NCBI GenBank assembly: GCA_028287065.1
Contig: JAQBQJ010000134.1
Span: forward strand, 1-37,972
Direction: 5' to 3'
Length of the DNA: 37,972 nucleotides
Source: Labilithrix sp.
GTDB lineage: Bacteria > Myxococcota_A > Polyangia > Polyangiales > Polyangiaceae
Numbering within the stretch: position 1 is the first letter of the stretch; the number at the start of each line of letters is the position of its first letter. The notes under the pieces are model-generated. The model was given only the letters and a program-made list of their open reading frames with translations. It made no database searches and was not told the origin of the DNA. The position numbers and the translations under genes are program-made. Shown one piece after another: positions 1 through 7,277 of the stretch.

Positions 1-1119
1 GCCCCTGCGGCGGCTGAGCCTGCCCCGGCGCCCGCGGCAGCCGAGCCCGGCCCGACCCCGGCGATCAGCATCGGCACGTCGAGCGGCAATCCCGCGACGG
101 ACACTCCGGGCGCGGCGTCCGAGGACCCGAAGGCGAAGCCGAAGCCGCGCCCCTGGGCGGGCACGCAGATCTTCGCGACGACCAGCATGACGACGTCGAC
201 CGTCTTCAAGGGTCAGACGCAGTACAACGACCCGACGGTCGACAGCTCGATCTGGCTCCAGCCGCGCTTCGCGCTCAGCGACGCGTTCCAGCTCCGCGGC
301 CTGCTCGTCTTCAGCTACGAGTTCACGAACTCGGACGACACCGTCACGAAGAACGAGCCGCGCTTCAGCGACACGACGCTCTCGCTGTTCTACCGGAAGA
401 TCCCCGAGATCCCGGGCGGCATCAAGCCGGCGGTCGCCGTCAACCTCGGTCTCCCCACCTCGCCCGAGTCGCGCGCGCGTACGCTCGTCGTCAACCCCGG
501 CGCCACCGTGCAGCTGGTGAAGGCGTTCGAGCACGTCCTCGGCGGCGAGGTCGACATCATCGCGAGCGGCATCTACTCGCACCCGTTCTACCGCAGCACG
601 ACGCCCGAGATTCGCGGCAGCGCGCCCTACGCGTTCCAGTGCATCGGCGCGACGACCTGCCAGGATCAGCTGAGCGGCACGTTCAACGTCTCCGACTCGG
701 TCGGCTACTCGCTGATCCTCACCGGTGAGTGGGGCAAGTGGAGCCCGGCGCTCTTCTACCGCGGTACCAGCCAGTGGGCGTACCACGGCTCGGACGTGCA
801 GAACCCGGTCGACGGCACGACGGTCAGCTCGCCCGCCGGCTTCGACCCGACGCACGTTCGCCAGCGCTCGTACTTCAGCGCGTGGCTCGACTACAACGCG
901 AACTCCTGGCTCACGGCCGAAGTCGGCTACTGGCTCGATCGCACGATGCTCGGCGAGGACGGAACGCGCGGTAACCCGTTCTTCGACAGGTACCAGGACA
1001 TGCGCGTCTACATCGGCGCGAGCTTCAACATCGACAACATCATGAAGCAGCTCGAGGGCGGCCCGGCCGAGGCCGGCATCGTCCGCGCGAAGGCGAAGGG
1101 GCCGATCGGCCACTTCTGA
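1..1119 (+). CDS. Outer-membrane beta-barrel protein, 5' end missing
   Basis: The frame is open from the first base, so the start lies upstream of the window. The first ~45 residues are an Ala/Pro-rich, low-complexity linker. From about residue 47 the protein becomes a series of short alternating polar/hydrophobic strands rich in Tyr, Trp, Ser and Gly with Asp/Asn turns, which is the look of a beta-barrel. It ends in His-Phe; a C-terminal Phe is typical of barrel proteins handled by the BAM complex. Two cysteines (CIGATTC) could form a disulfide in a loop. I infer an outer-membrane channel or transporter-like protein of the kind often annotated as a phenol-degradation MetA-like or hypothetical transporter, but I cannot name a substrate. 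The stop is TGA at 1117-1119. Confidence 0.75.
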   Translation, partial: APAAAEPAPAPAAAEPGPTPAISIGTSSGNPATDTPGAASEDPKAKPKPRPWAGTQIFATTSMTTSTVFKGQTQYNDPTVDSSIWLQPRFALSDAFQLRGLLVFSYEFTNSDDTVTKNEPRFSDTTLSLFYRKIPEIPGGIKPAVAVNLGLPTSPESRARTLVVNPGATVQLVKAFEHVLGGEVDIIASGIYSHPFYRSTTPEIRGSAPYAFQCIGATTCQDQLSGTFNVSDSVGYSLILTGEWGKWSPALFYRGTSQWAYHGSDVQNPVDGTTVSSPAGFDPTHVRQRSYFSAWLDYNANSWLTAEVGYWLDRTMLGEDGTRGNPFFDRYQDMRVYIGASFNIDNIMKQLEGGPAEAGIVRAKAKGPIGHF

Positions 1120-1120
1120 G

Positions 1121-1160
1121 CCTCACCCCCCAGCCCCCTTTCCCGAAGCGGGAGAGGGGG
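1121..1160. repeat. GC-rich palindromic intergenic element / hairpin terminator
   Basis: Starting two bases after the stop of the barrel gene, a C-rich run leads into a hairpin. The 12-base left arm (1134-1145) pairs with the right arm (1149-1160) with one G-T wobble and an AAG loop. There is no T-run after it. The CCCCC...GGGGG arms resemble palindromic elements dispersed between genes in many high-GC genomes, so it may be a REP-like copy that also stops transcription or protects the mRNA end. Confidence 0.55.
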
Positions 1161-1237
1161 AGCATCGCACCGCTGGACGCGCGCCCTTCTCACGGGCGGC
1201 CGTTCGGCGGTTTTCTTTTGTCCGCTTCCCGCCCTCG

Positions 1238-1266
1238 TTGACTTCTATGCGTATGCATAGAAAATC
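1238..1266 (+). promoter_or_regulatory. Candidate promoter with operator-like dyad in its spacer
   Basis: A TTGACT hexamer (1238-1243) is followed after exactly 17 bases by a weak AT-rich -10 position (AAAATC, 1261-1266). The spacer holds an inverted repeat, CTATGC-GTAT-GCATAG (1245-1260). A dyad in the spacer is where a repressor would block polymerase or a MerR-type activator would untwist it. It lies ~30 bases before a strong ribosome site (GAGGAGGGGGA, 1271-1281) and the start codon at 1291. The promoter call is inference, because the -10 is poor. Confidence 0.35.
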
Positions 1267-1290
1267 GATCGAGGAGGGGGAGAACGATCG

Positions 1291-2406
1291 ATGGGAGTGT
1301 CGTCTTCGCGCGCGCGCGTGCTCGCGCTGCTGATCGTTCCGTCGCTTGCGGCCTGCGGGGTCTTCCTCGACATCGCCGAGGAGCCTCCGTCCGAGGTCGT
1401 CCCGCCCGACGGCGGCCAGGACGGGCAAGCGAGCGCGGAGGGCGGCGTCGAAGGCGCCGCCGACGGCCCGCTGGACCCGTGCGTCGCTGCGGGAGATTGC
1501 ACGCCGCAGCTCCTCACGAAGCTGAGCGGCGCCGTGAAGCGCCTCGTCGTCTCCGGGAGCTCGCTCTACATCGCCCACGACACGACCGCCGAGCCGCGCG
1601 TCGTCCGCGTCGCGGCCGATGCTCCCGCTGCGACGTTCGACCTCGATCCCCATGCGACGGGACCGGACGTCTTCGGCGGCAGCTCGTCGATCGCGGTCGA
1701 TCCTTCGGGCGCGATCTACTGGGGCACGCCGAACGGTCTGCGCCGTCACGAGGCCGATGCCGGCGCGGACGCCTCGGCCGATGCAGGGATCACGAGCCTG
1801 TCGGACCTCGGTGCGCCGGTCTCGGGCGTGCGCATCGCCGACGGCCGACTTCACTTCGCCGTCTTCGGACCGCAAGGCGGCGCCGGCGTGAACACCGGGC
1901 ATCTCGCGAGCTGCGCGCTGCCCGGTTGCGGCGACGTCCAGGTCTCGGGCTACACGCCGTATCCGCTCGACCTCGTCGCGATCGGCGCGACGCGGTGGTG
2001 GCTCGCGACCGACAACAGCTTCCAGAACCTCGCGCTCCGTACGGTCGGCCAGGTGATCCCGGGCGAGCAGCAGTCACCGAGCCGCATGGTGACCGACGGC
2101 GCGCTCATCTACTGGTCGACCACCGACGGTCTCCGCATGTTCACGGTCCAGAGCCGCATGCTCGTCGATCTGCTTCCGGTCCCGACGGCGCCGGCGTCAC
2201 GCGTCAACGGCGTCGCCCTCGATCCGACGGGCTCGCTGTACGTCACGCAGGAATCGAAGGTGAAGCGCTGCACGATCGCGAACGGCAAGTGCACGTTCAC
2301 GGACGTCGCAACGACGGCGGGCACAGCGGTCGAGATCGCAGCCGACGCCACGACGCTCTACTGGGGCACGACCGACGGCTCGGTGTGGCGGGTAGCGAAG
2401 CCGTAA
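1291..2406 (+). CDS. Lipoprotein with beta-propeller-like repeats
   Basis: A 371-residue protein. The N-terminus is a lipoprotein signal: Arg-containing n-region, hydrophobic core and lipobox SLAAC with the lipidated Cys at residue 22. An acidic Gly/Asp/Ala-rich linker (about residues 28-58) follows, typical of myxobacterial surface lipoproteins. The rest has recurring blade-like units (SLYIAHD, AIYWGTPNG, LIYWSTTDG, SLYVTQES, TLYWGTTDG) in which an aromatic pair and a turn repeat every ~40-50 residues, as in six- or seven-bladed propellers of the NHL/SMP-30 type. Several Cys (CVAAGDC, CALPGC, CTIANGKC) are spaced for disulfides. The start is fixed by a strong purine-rich ribosome site 10 bases upstream. 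No enzymatic residues were recognised; a ligand-binding or scaffold role is inferred. Confidence 0.8.
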   Translation: MGVSSSRARVLALLIVPSLAACGVFLDIAEEPPSEVVPPDGGQDGQASAEGGVEGAADGPLDPCVAAGDCTPQLLTKLSGAVKRLVVSGSSLYIAHDTTAEPRVVRVAADAPAATFDLDPHATGPDVFGGSSSIAVDPSGAIYWGTPNGLRRHEADAGADASADAGITSLSDLGAPVSGVRIADGRLHFAVFGPQGGAGVNTGHLASCALPGCGDVQVSGYTPYPLDLVAIGATRWWLATDNSFQNLALRTVGQVIPGEQQSPSRMVTDGALIYWSTTDGLRMFTVQSRMLVDLLPVPTAPASRVNGVALDPTGSLYVTQESKVKRCTIANGKCTFTDVATTAGTAVEIAADATTLYWGTTDGSVWRVAKP

Positions 2407-2409
2407 GCG

Positions 2410-2458
2410 AGAGACTAGAGAATCTTAGCGCTTTCGCGCGTTTCTCAGGCTTCTCGGA
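2410..2458. repeat. Copy of a dispersed 26-nt repeat between convergent genes; terminator-like
   Basis: The 58-base gap between two convergent genes is almost filled by this element. Bases 2433-2458 match 24 of 26 positions of the right arm of the large inverted repeat at 31794-31819. A looser complementary stretch (2408-2430, containing GAGAGACTAGAGAA) precedes it, so the RNA could fold in both directions. I infer a bidirectional terminator. It belongs to the same family as the copies at 7160-7183 and 31740-31819. Confidence 0.55.
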
Positions 2459-2464
2459 GCGCGA

Positions 2465-3424
2465 TCAGCGCGTCGGGTTCTTCGCGAGCTTCGTCGCCAG
2501 GTCGTCCAGGAGCGTCGCCTGGTCCGTCGTTGCCGCGCGGCGTGCTTCGGTGACGATCGCCGAGGTATGCGCGTCGTCGACCACGAGCAGCGCGTTCGTC
2601 GCCGCCGTGCGGACCTCGCCGCCGTAGGAGAGGTATGCCTTCACGAGCGCGCGCGCCGCGAGCTCGCGCACAGTCGCCTCGTCCGTGCGCGACGCGAGCG
2701 TCTTCCACGCCCACGCGTTGCCCGCGACGCCGAGCGCCTTCACCGCGGCCTTCGCGGTCGCCGTGTCGGGATGCGCATCGAGGCGCTTCGCCAGGAGCTT
2801 CGTGCCGTCGACGCGGCGCGACGAGCCGACACCCGCGAGCAGGGCCTGAACGCGCTCGCCGTTGGGCGTGGCGGCGTCCGCTGCGTCGAGCGCCGTCACG
2901 AGCGCGGTGAACGCCTCGTCGGTGCCGATGCGACCGAGGGCATCCGCCGAAGCGTGCGTCGTGTCGACGTCGCGCTCGCGAAGCGCGATCCGCGCGAGGA
3001 CCGGGACGGCGCGCGCGTCGCGCACGATGCCGACGGCCTCGATGAGTCCGACGCGCAGCGCATCTCGAGCGCTCGGCGTGAGGTCCGCCGGCGCGTGGCC
3101 GTCGAACGCGAGCAGCTCGAGCATCGGCATGAGCGCACGGTTCCCGAGCACCTTGAAGTGCATCGTGAGCGGCGTTCCCTGCCGGCGCGCGCCGGCATCG
3201 AGCTCGCCTGCGCGCTTCGCGATGTCGTAGACCTGCCGGAACAGATCCGGCGTCTCGGTCCGCGCCTTCTCGATGTCGGCCTTCAGCGAGGAGCGGCTCT
3301 TCGCCGCGAGCTCGCTCGAGTCGACGGCGAGGCCCGCCGCCGAAGCGTCGAACGTCGTCGTCGCCAGCGCGAGCGCCGCGCAAAGGCCCAGGCTCAACTT
3401 CATCATGCTCTTTCGGGTGTTCAT
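2465..3424 (-). CDS. Secreted HEAT-repeat-like protein, coupled to the deiminase gene
   Basis: 319 residues from the ATG at 3424, which overlaps the upstream gene's TGA as ATGA; this coupling is why I prefer it to the ATG six codons earlier (3442), which lies inside the upstream coding region. The N-terminus is a Sec signal (MNTRKSMMKLSLGL, hydrophobic core, likely cleavage after DASA near residue 29). The mature part is mostly helical, with ~30-residue paired-helix units such as RDARAVPVLARIALR, ASADALGRIGTDEAFTALV and AKAAVKALGVAGNAWAWKTLA, which fit HEAT/PBS-lyase-type repeats. Such solenoids bind proteins. It is probably periplasmic or exported and made together with the peptidylarginine deiminase, so it may be a partner or substrate; that link rests only on operon position. 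Confidence 0.75.
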   Translation of the reverse strand: MNTRKSMMKLSLGLCAALALATTTFDASAAGLAVDSSELAAKSRSSLKADIEKARTETPDLFRQVYDIAKRAGELDAGARRQGTPLTMHFKVLGNRALMPMLELLAFDGHAPADLTPSARDALRVGLIEAVGIVRDARAVPVLARIALRERDVDTTHASADALGRIGTDEAFTALVTALDAADAATPNGERVQALLAGVGSSRRVDGTKLLAKRLDAHPDTATAKAAVKALGVAGNAWAWKTLASRTDEATVRELAARALVKAYLSYGGEVRTAATNALLVVDDAHTSAIVTEARRAATTDQATLLDDLATKLAKNPTR

Positions 3425-5295
3425 CGTCCGCTCTCCCACCACTTGGCGGCGGGGATCGCCCGCGTTGCGTTGGTCCCGCAGTGCACTTCACCCATGTTGC
3501 GGTGATAGAGGTCCCAGTCTTCCGCCCAGTGAACGGTCACGCCGAACGGCGCGACGCGCTCTTCCATGATCGCCTTGAAGATGTCCTTGCCCGCGATGTC
3601 CGGACCGTGCGGATCCGGCGCGACGAAGTGGCCGGGCGCCATGTACAGGCCGTTGACCATGCCAGGCTGATACGCGATCGAGCCCTGCGTGTACGGCATG
3701 TGCAGGTACGGGATGCGGATGATCTCCGCGTCCGTGAGGCCCGTCGCGGCCTTGATGATCGCGAGCTGGCCTTGGATCTCGGTGACCGCCTCGGCGCTGG
3801 CCTGCATGACCTCGGTGTCGGCGAGGACCTGATCGATCGTGATCTGCGCCGAGTCGTTCTGGCTCCAGTACTTGCCGACGAACATCGGAACGCCGCCGTT
3901 GCCCGCCGCGGACTGCGTCTCGAGCATCGTCTTCGCGAGCGCCGGGTCGTTCACGAGCATGACCCAGCCGCGCGCCGAATTCGCCTTGATGAACGAGAGC
4001 GTCTCGTCGACGTGTCCGACGAGTAGCCACGACGTGTCGATGTAGAGAGGCTGCTGGACCTTCTGCGCCTCGATCATCTGGAGGAACGTCTTGTCCGGGT
4101 AGTACGAGGCGATGTTCCCGCGGAGCACGCGGCCGAGCGGGAAGCTCTCCGTGCCCTTGGTGTACGGCGGGATCGTCTCGAAGTTGCCGAACGAGTTCAG
4201 CGTGTCGAACTTGCCGTGTCGTGCGGGGTCGAACTGCTGGATGCCGGCGACGTTCTTCCCGCGGAGCTGCGTGAAGACGACCTTGCCTGCGCTGCGCAGC
4301 GGGTTCGTCGCGGAGCTCGGGTTCGACTCGTTCGCCGAGCGGATGTTCACGCGCATCGCGTGCTGCGTTCCGTTCGCGCCCGGCATCGACATGAAGCCGG
4401 TCTCGAAGAAGTCCTGCGTCCACTGATCCTGGACGGCGATGCCCTTCGGCGCCGGGACGCCCGCTGCGGTCGCGGCCGTCGCGAGATCCGCGCGCGTGGC
4501 CTGGCTGCTCGCCGTGTTGATCTGCGAGACATACGTGCTCTCGGCGGCGGACATATGGTGCGACGTGAGGAGCGGCGCGACGCGCATACGGAGCTTGTCC
4601 GTCGTCGCCATGCCCGCGCCTGCGCCGGAGACCGTGAACGTCACGTCGACGAAGCCGTCCCACACCGTGGGGTCGCGAACGATGTCGCGTGCTTCGATCG
4701 CCAGCTCGACGCCCGAGCGGAGCTCCGCGGTCGTGAGCTTGCCGTCCTTCGCGAGCACCTCGAACGCCGCGCCCTTCACCTTGAAGAGTCGGACGTTGGC
4801 GGCCGCCGTGAACGTGATCGTCCCGGTCGCGCCGTCGGGCGCTGCGGCCCAGGGCTTCGTCTTCAGGCGGGCGAGATCGAGCGCGTCGTCGGTGCCGTTG
4901 ACGACCTCGTCCGCCGCGTCGTTGCACTTCACGAGGTCGACGTCACTCACGCCCGCCGTCGGGCACTTCTGCTCGTCGTCGTCGATGTTCGCGAGGAACA
5001 CCGCGCCGTGCTTCGCGTCCCACACGTCCTCGCCGTCGTCGTCCGTCGGGTCGTCGAAGCTGATGACGCCGTCACGGTTCGTGTCGGCGCGGAGATCGAT
5101 CGCGCTCGTCGCCGGAGGTGTCTTGCCGTCGGGCGGCGTGTCCGTCGAGACAGGCGGCGTCGTCGTCCCGGTCGTTCCCGGGATGCTCGGGTCAGCGGGG
5201 TCCGTCGGGATCTCTTCGCTGGTTCCGGAGCCACCGCAGGCGGCAGCCAGGAGGCTCGTGAGGAGCAGGACGTGGTGAAGTCGCTTGCGCTTCAT
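3421..5295 (-). CDS. Lipoprotein peptidylarginine deiminase (PAD, vertebrate-type family)
   Basis: 624 residues from the ATG at 5295, which has a GGAG ribosome site and places a clean lipoprotein signal (MKRKRLHHVL..., lipobox LAAAC, Cys 20) at the N-terminus; the open frame runs upstream to 5418, but that part is not signal-like. A Thr/Pro linker leads to residues 65-145, which resemble the PAD middle domain: DTNRDGVISFDDPTDD and a run of Asp/Asn suited to Ca2+ binding. The rest (about 160-624) matches the catalytic domain. All four catalytic positions of PAD4 are recognisable: Asp in WTQD (D295), His and Asp in VGHVDE (H428, D430) and Cys in GEVHCGTN (C606). PADs convert protein arginine to citrulline, usually Ca-dependently. 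An envelope-tethered enzyme acting on surface or extracellular proteins is inferred. It is translationally coupled to the HEAT-repeat gene. Confidence 0.9.
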   Translation of the reverse strand: MKRKRLHHVLLLTSLLAAACGGSGTSEEIPTDPADPSIPGTTGTTTPPVSTDTPPDGKTPPATSAIDLRADTNRDGVISFDDPTDDDGEDVWDAKHGAVFLANIDDDEQKCPTAGVSDVDLVKCNDAADEVVNGTDDALDLARLKTKPWAAAPDGATGTITFTAAANVRLFKVKGAAFEVLAKDGKLTTAELRSGVELAIEARDIVRDPTVWDGFVDVTFTVSGAGAGMATTDKLRMRVAPLLTSHHMSAAESTYVSQINTASSQATRADLATAATAAGVPAPKGIAVQDQWTQDFFETGFMSMPGANGTQHAMRVNIRSANESNPSSATNPLRSAGKVVFTQLRGKNVAGIQQFDPARHGKFDTLNSFGNFETIPPYTKGTESFPLGRVLRGNIASYYPDKTFLQMIEAQKVQQPLYIDTSWLLVGHVDETLSFIKANSARGWVMLVNDPALAKTMLETQSAAGNGGVPMFVGKYWSQNDSAQITIDQVLADTEVMQASAEAVTEIQGQLAIIKAATGLTDAEIIRIPYLHMPYTQGSIAYQPGMVNGLYMAPGHFVAPDPHGPDIAGKDIFKAIMEERVAPFGVTVHWAEDWDLYHRNMGEVHCGTNATRAIPAAKWWESGR

Positions 5296-5632
5296 GGAAT
5301 GGAGCTCCGGGAGAGGGCGAATGGCGCCGGGCGCTGTGCAAGAGCTCGGCCAAGAGAGACGACCGCGATACACGGCCGAGAGAGGGAGGAGAGGAAGAGA
5401 GGCCGGCGGATCGTGCATCCGCTGTCACTCCTCCTCTGGAGCCGTCCGTTCTCGCACGGGCCTCTCGGACGGAGATGCCCTCGAACGAGCGCGCACTGTA
5501 GCGGCGGGTCCGCGTTCGTCCACGTCTCCCGAACGGCTCATGATCGGAGCCAGATCACCCGCAGTTACCGGCACTTGAGGGCGATAGGCCGCAGGCTCGA
5601 CGCCGTGCCGCGGATCGGAGTAAGAGGCCGCC
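5296..5632. other. 337-base divergent intergenic region
   Basis: This separates the deiminase operon (leftward) from the aldehyde dehydrogenase gene (rightward) and must hold both promoters. No convincing -35/-10 pair was seen on either strand. One inverted repeat is visible: CCGTCCG (5442-5448) and CGGACGG (5466-5472) with a 17-base loop. A GGAG ribosome site (5617-5620) precedes the rightward start. Confidence 0.4.
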
Positions 5633-7141
5633 ATGGACATCACGCGCGAGCTGAAAGCCACCGGCCTCGATCCGCAGAGCCTCGCGAGCGGCGACCTCGT
5701 CGCGCGCTCTCCGATCGACGGCAGCGTCACGGCGCGCCTCCATACGACGGACCCGGCGGGCGTCGACGCGGCGATCGGCCGAGCTCACGACGCGTATCTG
5801 AAGTGGCGATCGGTGCCGGCGCCTCGCCGCGGAGAGCTCGTTCGGCTCTTCGGCGAGGAGCTCCGCGCGAGCAAGGACGCGCTCGCGGCGCTCGTCACGA
5901 TCGAAGCCGGGAAGATCGTTCCGGAGGCGCGCGGCGAAGTGCAGGAGATGATCGACATCTGCGATTTCGCCTGCGGTCTCTCGCGCCAGCTCTACGGGTT
6001 GTCGATCGCGTCGGAGCGTCCCGGGCATCGCATGGCGGAGACGTGGCATCCGCTCGGCGTCGTCGGGATCATCAGCGCATTCAACTTCCCGGTCGCCGTC
6101 TGGGCGTGGAACTTCGCGCTCGCCGTCGTGTGCGGAGACGCGGCGGTGTGGAAGCCGTCGGAGAAGACGCCGCTCACCGCGCTCGCGTGTCAGTCGCTCT
6201 TCGAACGCGCATGCGCGCGCTTCGCGCAGTCGGGCACGCCCGCGCCCAGGGGTCTCTCCGAGATCATCCTCGGCGATGCGAAGATCGGCGAGCGGCTCGT
6301 CGACGATCGTCGCGTGGCGCTCGTCAGCGCGACCGGCTCAACGCGCATGGGGCGCGCGGTTGCGCCTCGGGTGGCGTCGCGGTTCGGTCGTTCGCTGCTC
6401 GAGCTCGGCGGCAACAACGCGATGATCGTCACGCCGTCGGCCGATCTCGATCTCGCGACTCGCGCCGTCCTCTTCAGCGCGGTCGGCACGTGCGGGCAGC
6501 GCTGCACGTCGCTGCGCCGGCTCATCGCGCACGAGAGCGTCCGCGCCGAGCTCACGACGCGACTCGAGCGCGCGTACGGCCAGGTGAAGGTCGGTGACCC
6601 GCGCGCGGAAGGCACGCTCATCGGCCCGCTCGTCGACGCCGCGTCTTACGAGGCCATGCAGTCGGCGCTCGCGCGCGCGAAGAAGGCGGGCGGCGAGGTG
6701 ACCGGCGGCGAGCGCATCGACGTCGCCGGATGCGACGGCGGCTACTACGTGCATCCGTCGATCGCGCGCATGCGCGGGCAGGACGAGATCGTCCGCGAGG
6801 AGACGTTCGCGCCCATCCTCTACGTCATGGGCTATCGCGAGATGGACGAAGCGATCGCGATGCACAACGACGTGCCGCAGGGCCTTTCGTCGTGCGTGTT
6901 CACGAACGACCTCCGCGAGGCCGAGCGGTTCCTCTCGAGCGAGGGTTCGGACTGCGGCATCGCGAACGTGAACATCGGTCCGAGCGGCGCCGAGATCGGC
7001 GGCGCGTTCGGCGGCGAGAAGGAGACGGGCGGCGGCCGCGAATCCGGCTCCGACGCGTGGCGCAACTACATGCGCCGCGCGACGAACACGGTGAACTACT
7101 CGAAGGATCTGCCGCTCGCGCAGGGGATCGTGTTCGGCTGA
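5633..7141 (+). CDS. amaB: ALDH7-family aldehyde dehydrogenase (aminoadipate-semialdehyde dehydrogenase-like)
   Basis: 502 residues, the usual length for the family. NAD(P)-binding and catalytic landmarks are in place: ISAFNFP with Asn 151, AVWKPSEKTP with Lys 174, LLELGGNN with the general base Glu 257, and GTCGQRCTS with the catalytic Cys 291. The tail motifs GPSGAEIGGAFGGEKETGGGRESGSDAW and NYSKDLPLAQGI are characteristic of the ALDH7/antiquitin branch. Known members oxidise alpha-aminoadipate semialdehyde / piperideine-6-carboxylate in lysine catabolism, using NAD+ in the cytoplasm. The next plus-strand gene is unrelated, so this appears to be a single gene. The symbol is assigned by family resemblance; other ALDH7 substrates are possible. 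Confidence 0.88.
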   Translation: MDITRELKATGLDPQSLASGDLVARSPIDGSVTARLHTTDPAGVDAAIGRAHDAYLKWRSVPAPRRGELVRLFGEELRASKDALAALVTIEAGKIVPEARGEVQEMIDICDFACGLSRQLYGLSIASERPGHRMAETWHPLGVVGIISAFNFPVAVWAWNFALAVVCGDAAVWKPSEKTPLTALACQSLFERACARFAQSGTPAPRGLSEIILGDAKIGERLVDDRRVALVSATGSTRMGRAVAPRVASRFGRSLLELGGNNAMIVTPSADLDLATRAVLFSAVGTCGQRCTSLRRLIAHESVRAELTTRLERAYGQVKVGDPRAEGTLIGPLVDAASYEAMQSALARAKKAGGEVTGGERIDVAGCDGGYYVHPSIARMRGQDEIVREETFAPILYVMGYREMDEAIAMHNDVPQGLSSCVFTNDLREAERFLSSEGSDCGIANVNIGPSGAEIGGAFGGEKETGGGRESGSDAWRNYMRRATNTVNYSKDLPLAQGIVFG

Positions 7142-7148
7142 AGCGCGC

Positions 7149-7193
7149 GAGACGAGACTCGAGAAGTCCGAGAAAAGCGCGAATTCTCGTCTC
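7149..7193. repeat. Copy of the dispersed repeat inside a hairpin after the ALDH gene
   Basis: Eight bases after the ALDH stop, a 9-bp stem (GAGACGAGA 7149-7157, TCTCGTCTC 7185-7193) encloses a 24-base core (7160-7183) identical to bases 31742-31765. The hairpin sits where a terminator would be expected but lacks a T-run. Here only one arm of the large inverted repeat is present, and it lies between co-directional genes. Confidence 0.6.
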
Positions 7194-7277
7194 TCTCCCC
7201 CGATGTGGGCCGCCCTGCTGATTTGTAGCAAGTAGCCCGGTTTCTCGACTTGGGCGATGATCGAAGCTGGCCCTTCC

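Noticed and set aside
3425-3442. Upstream ATG for the HEAT-repeat gene
   Set aside because: It lies inside the deiminase coding region; the ATGA overlap and signal peptide fit ATG 3424 better.
4216-6597. 793-codon plus-strand open frame
   Set aside because: Covers the deiminase antisense and the ALDH gene out of frame; low-complexity Arg-rich translation with no domains.
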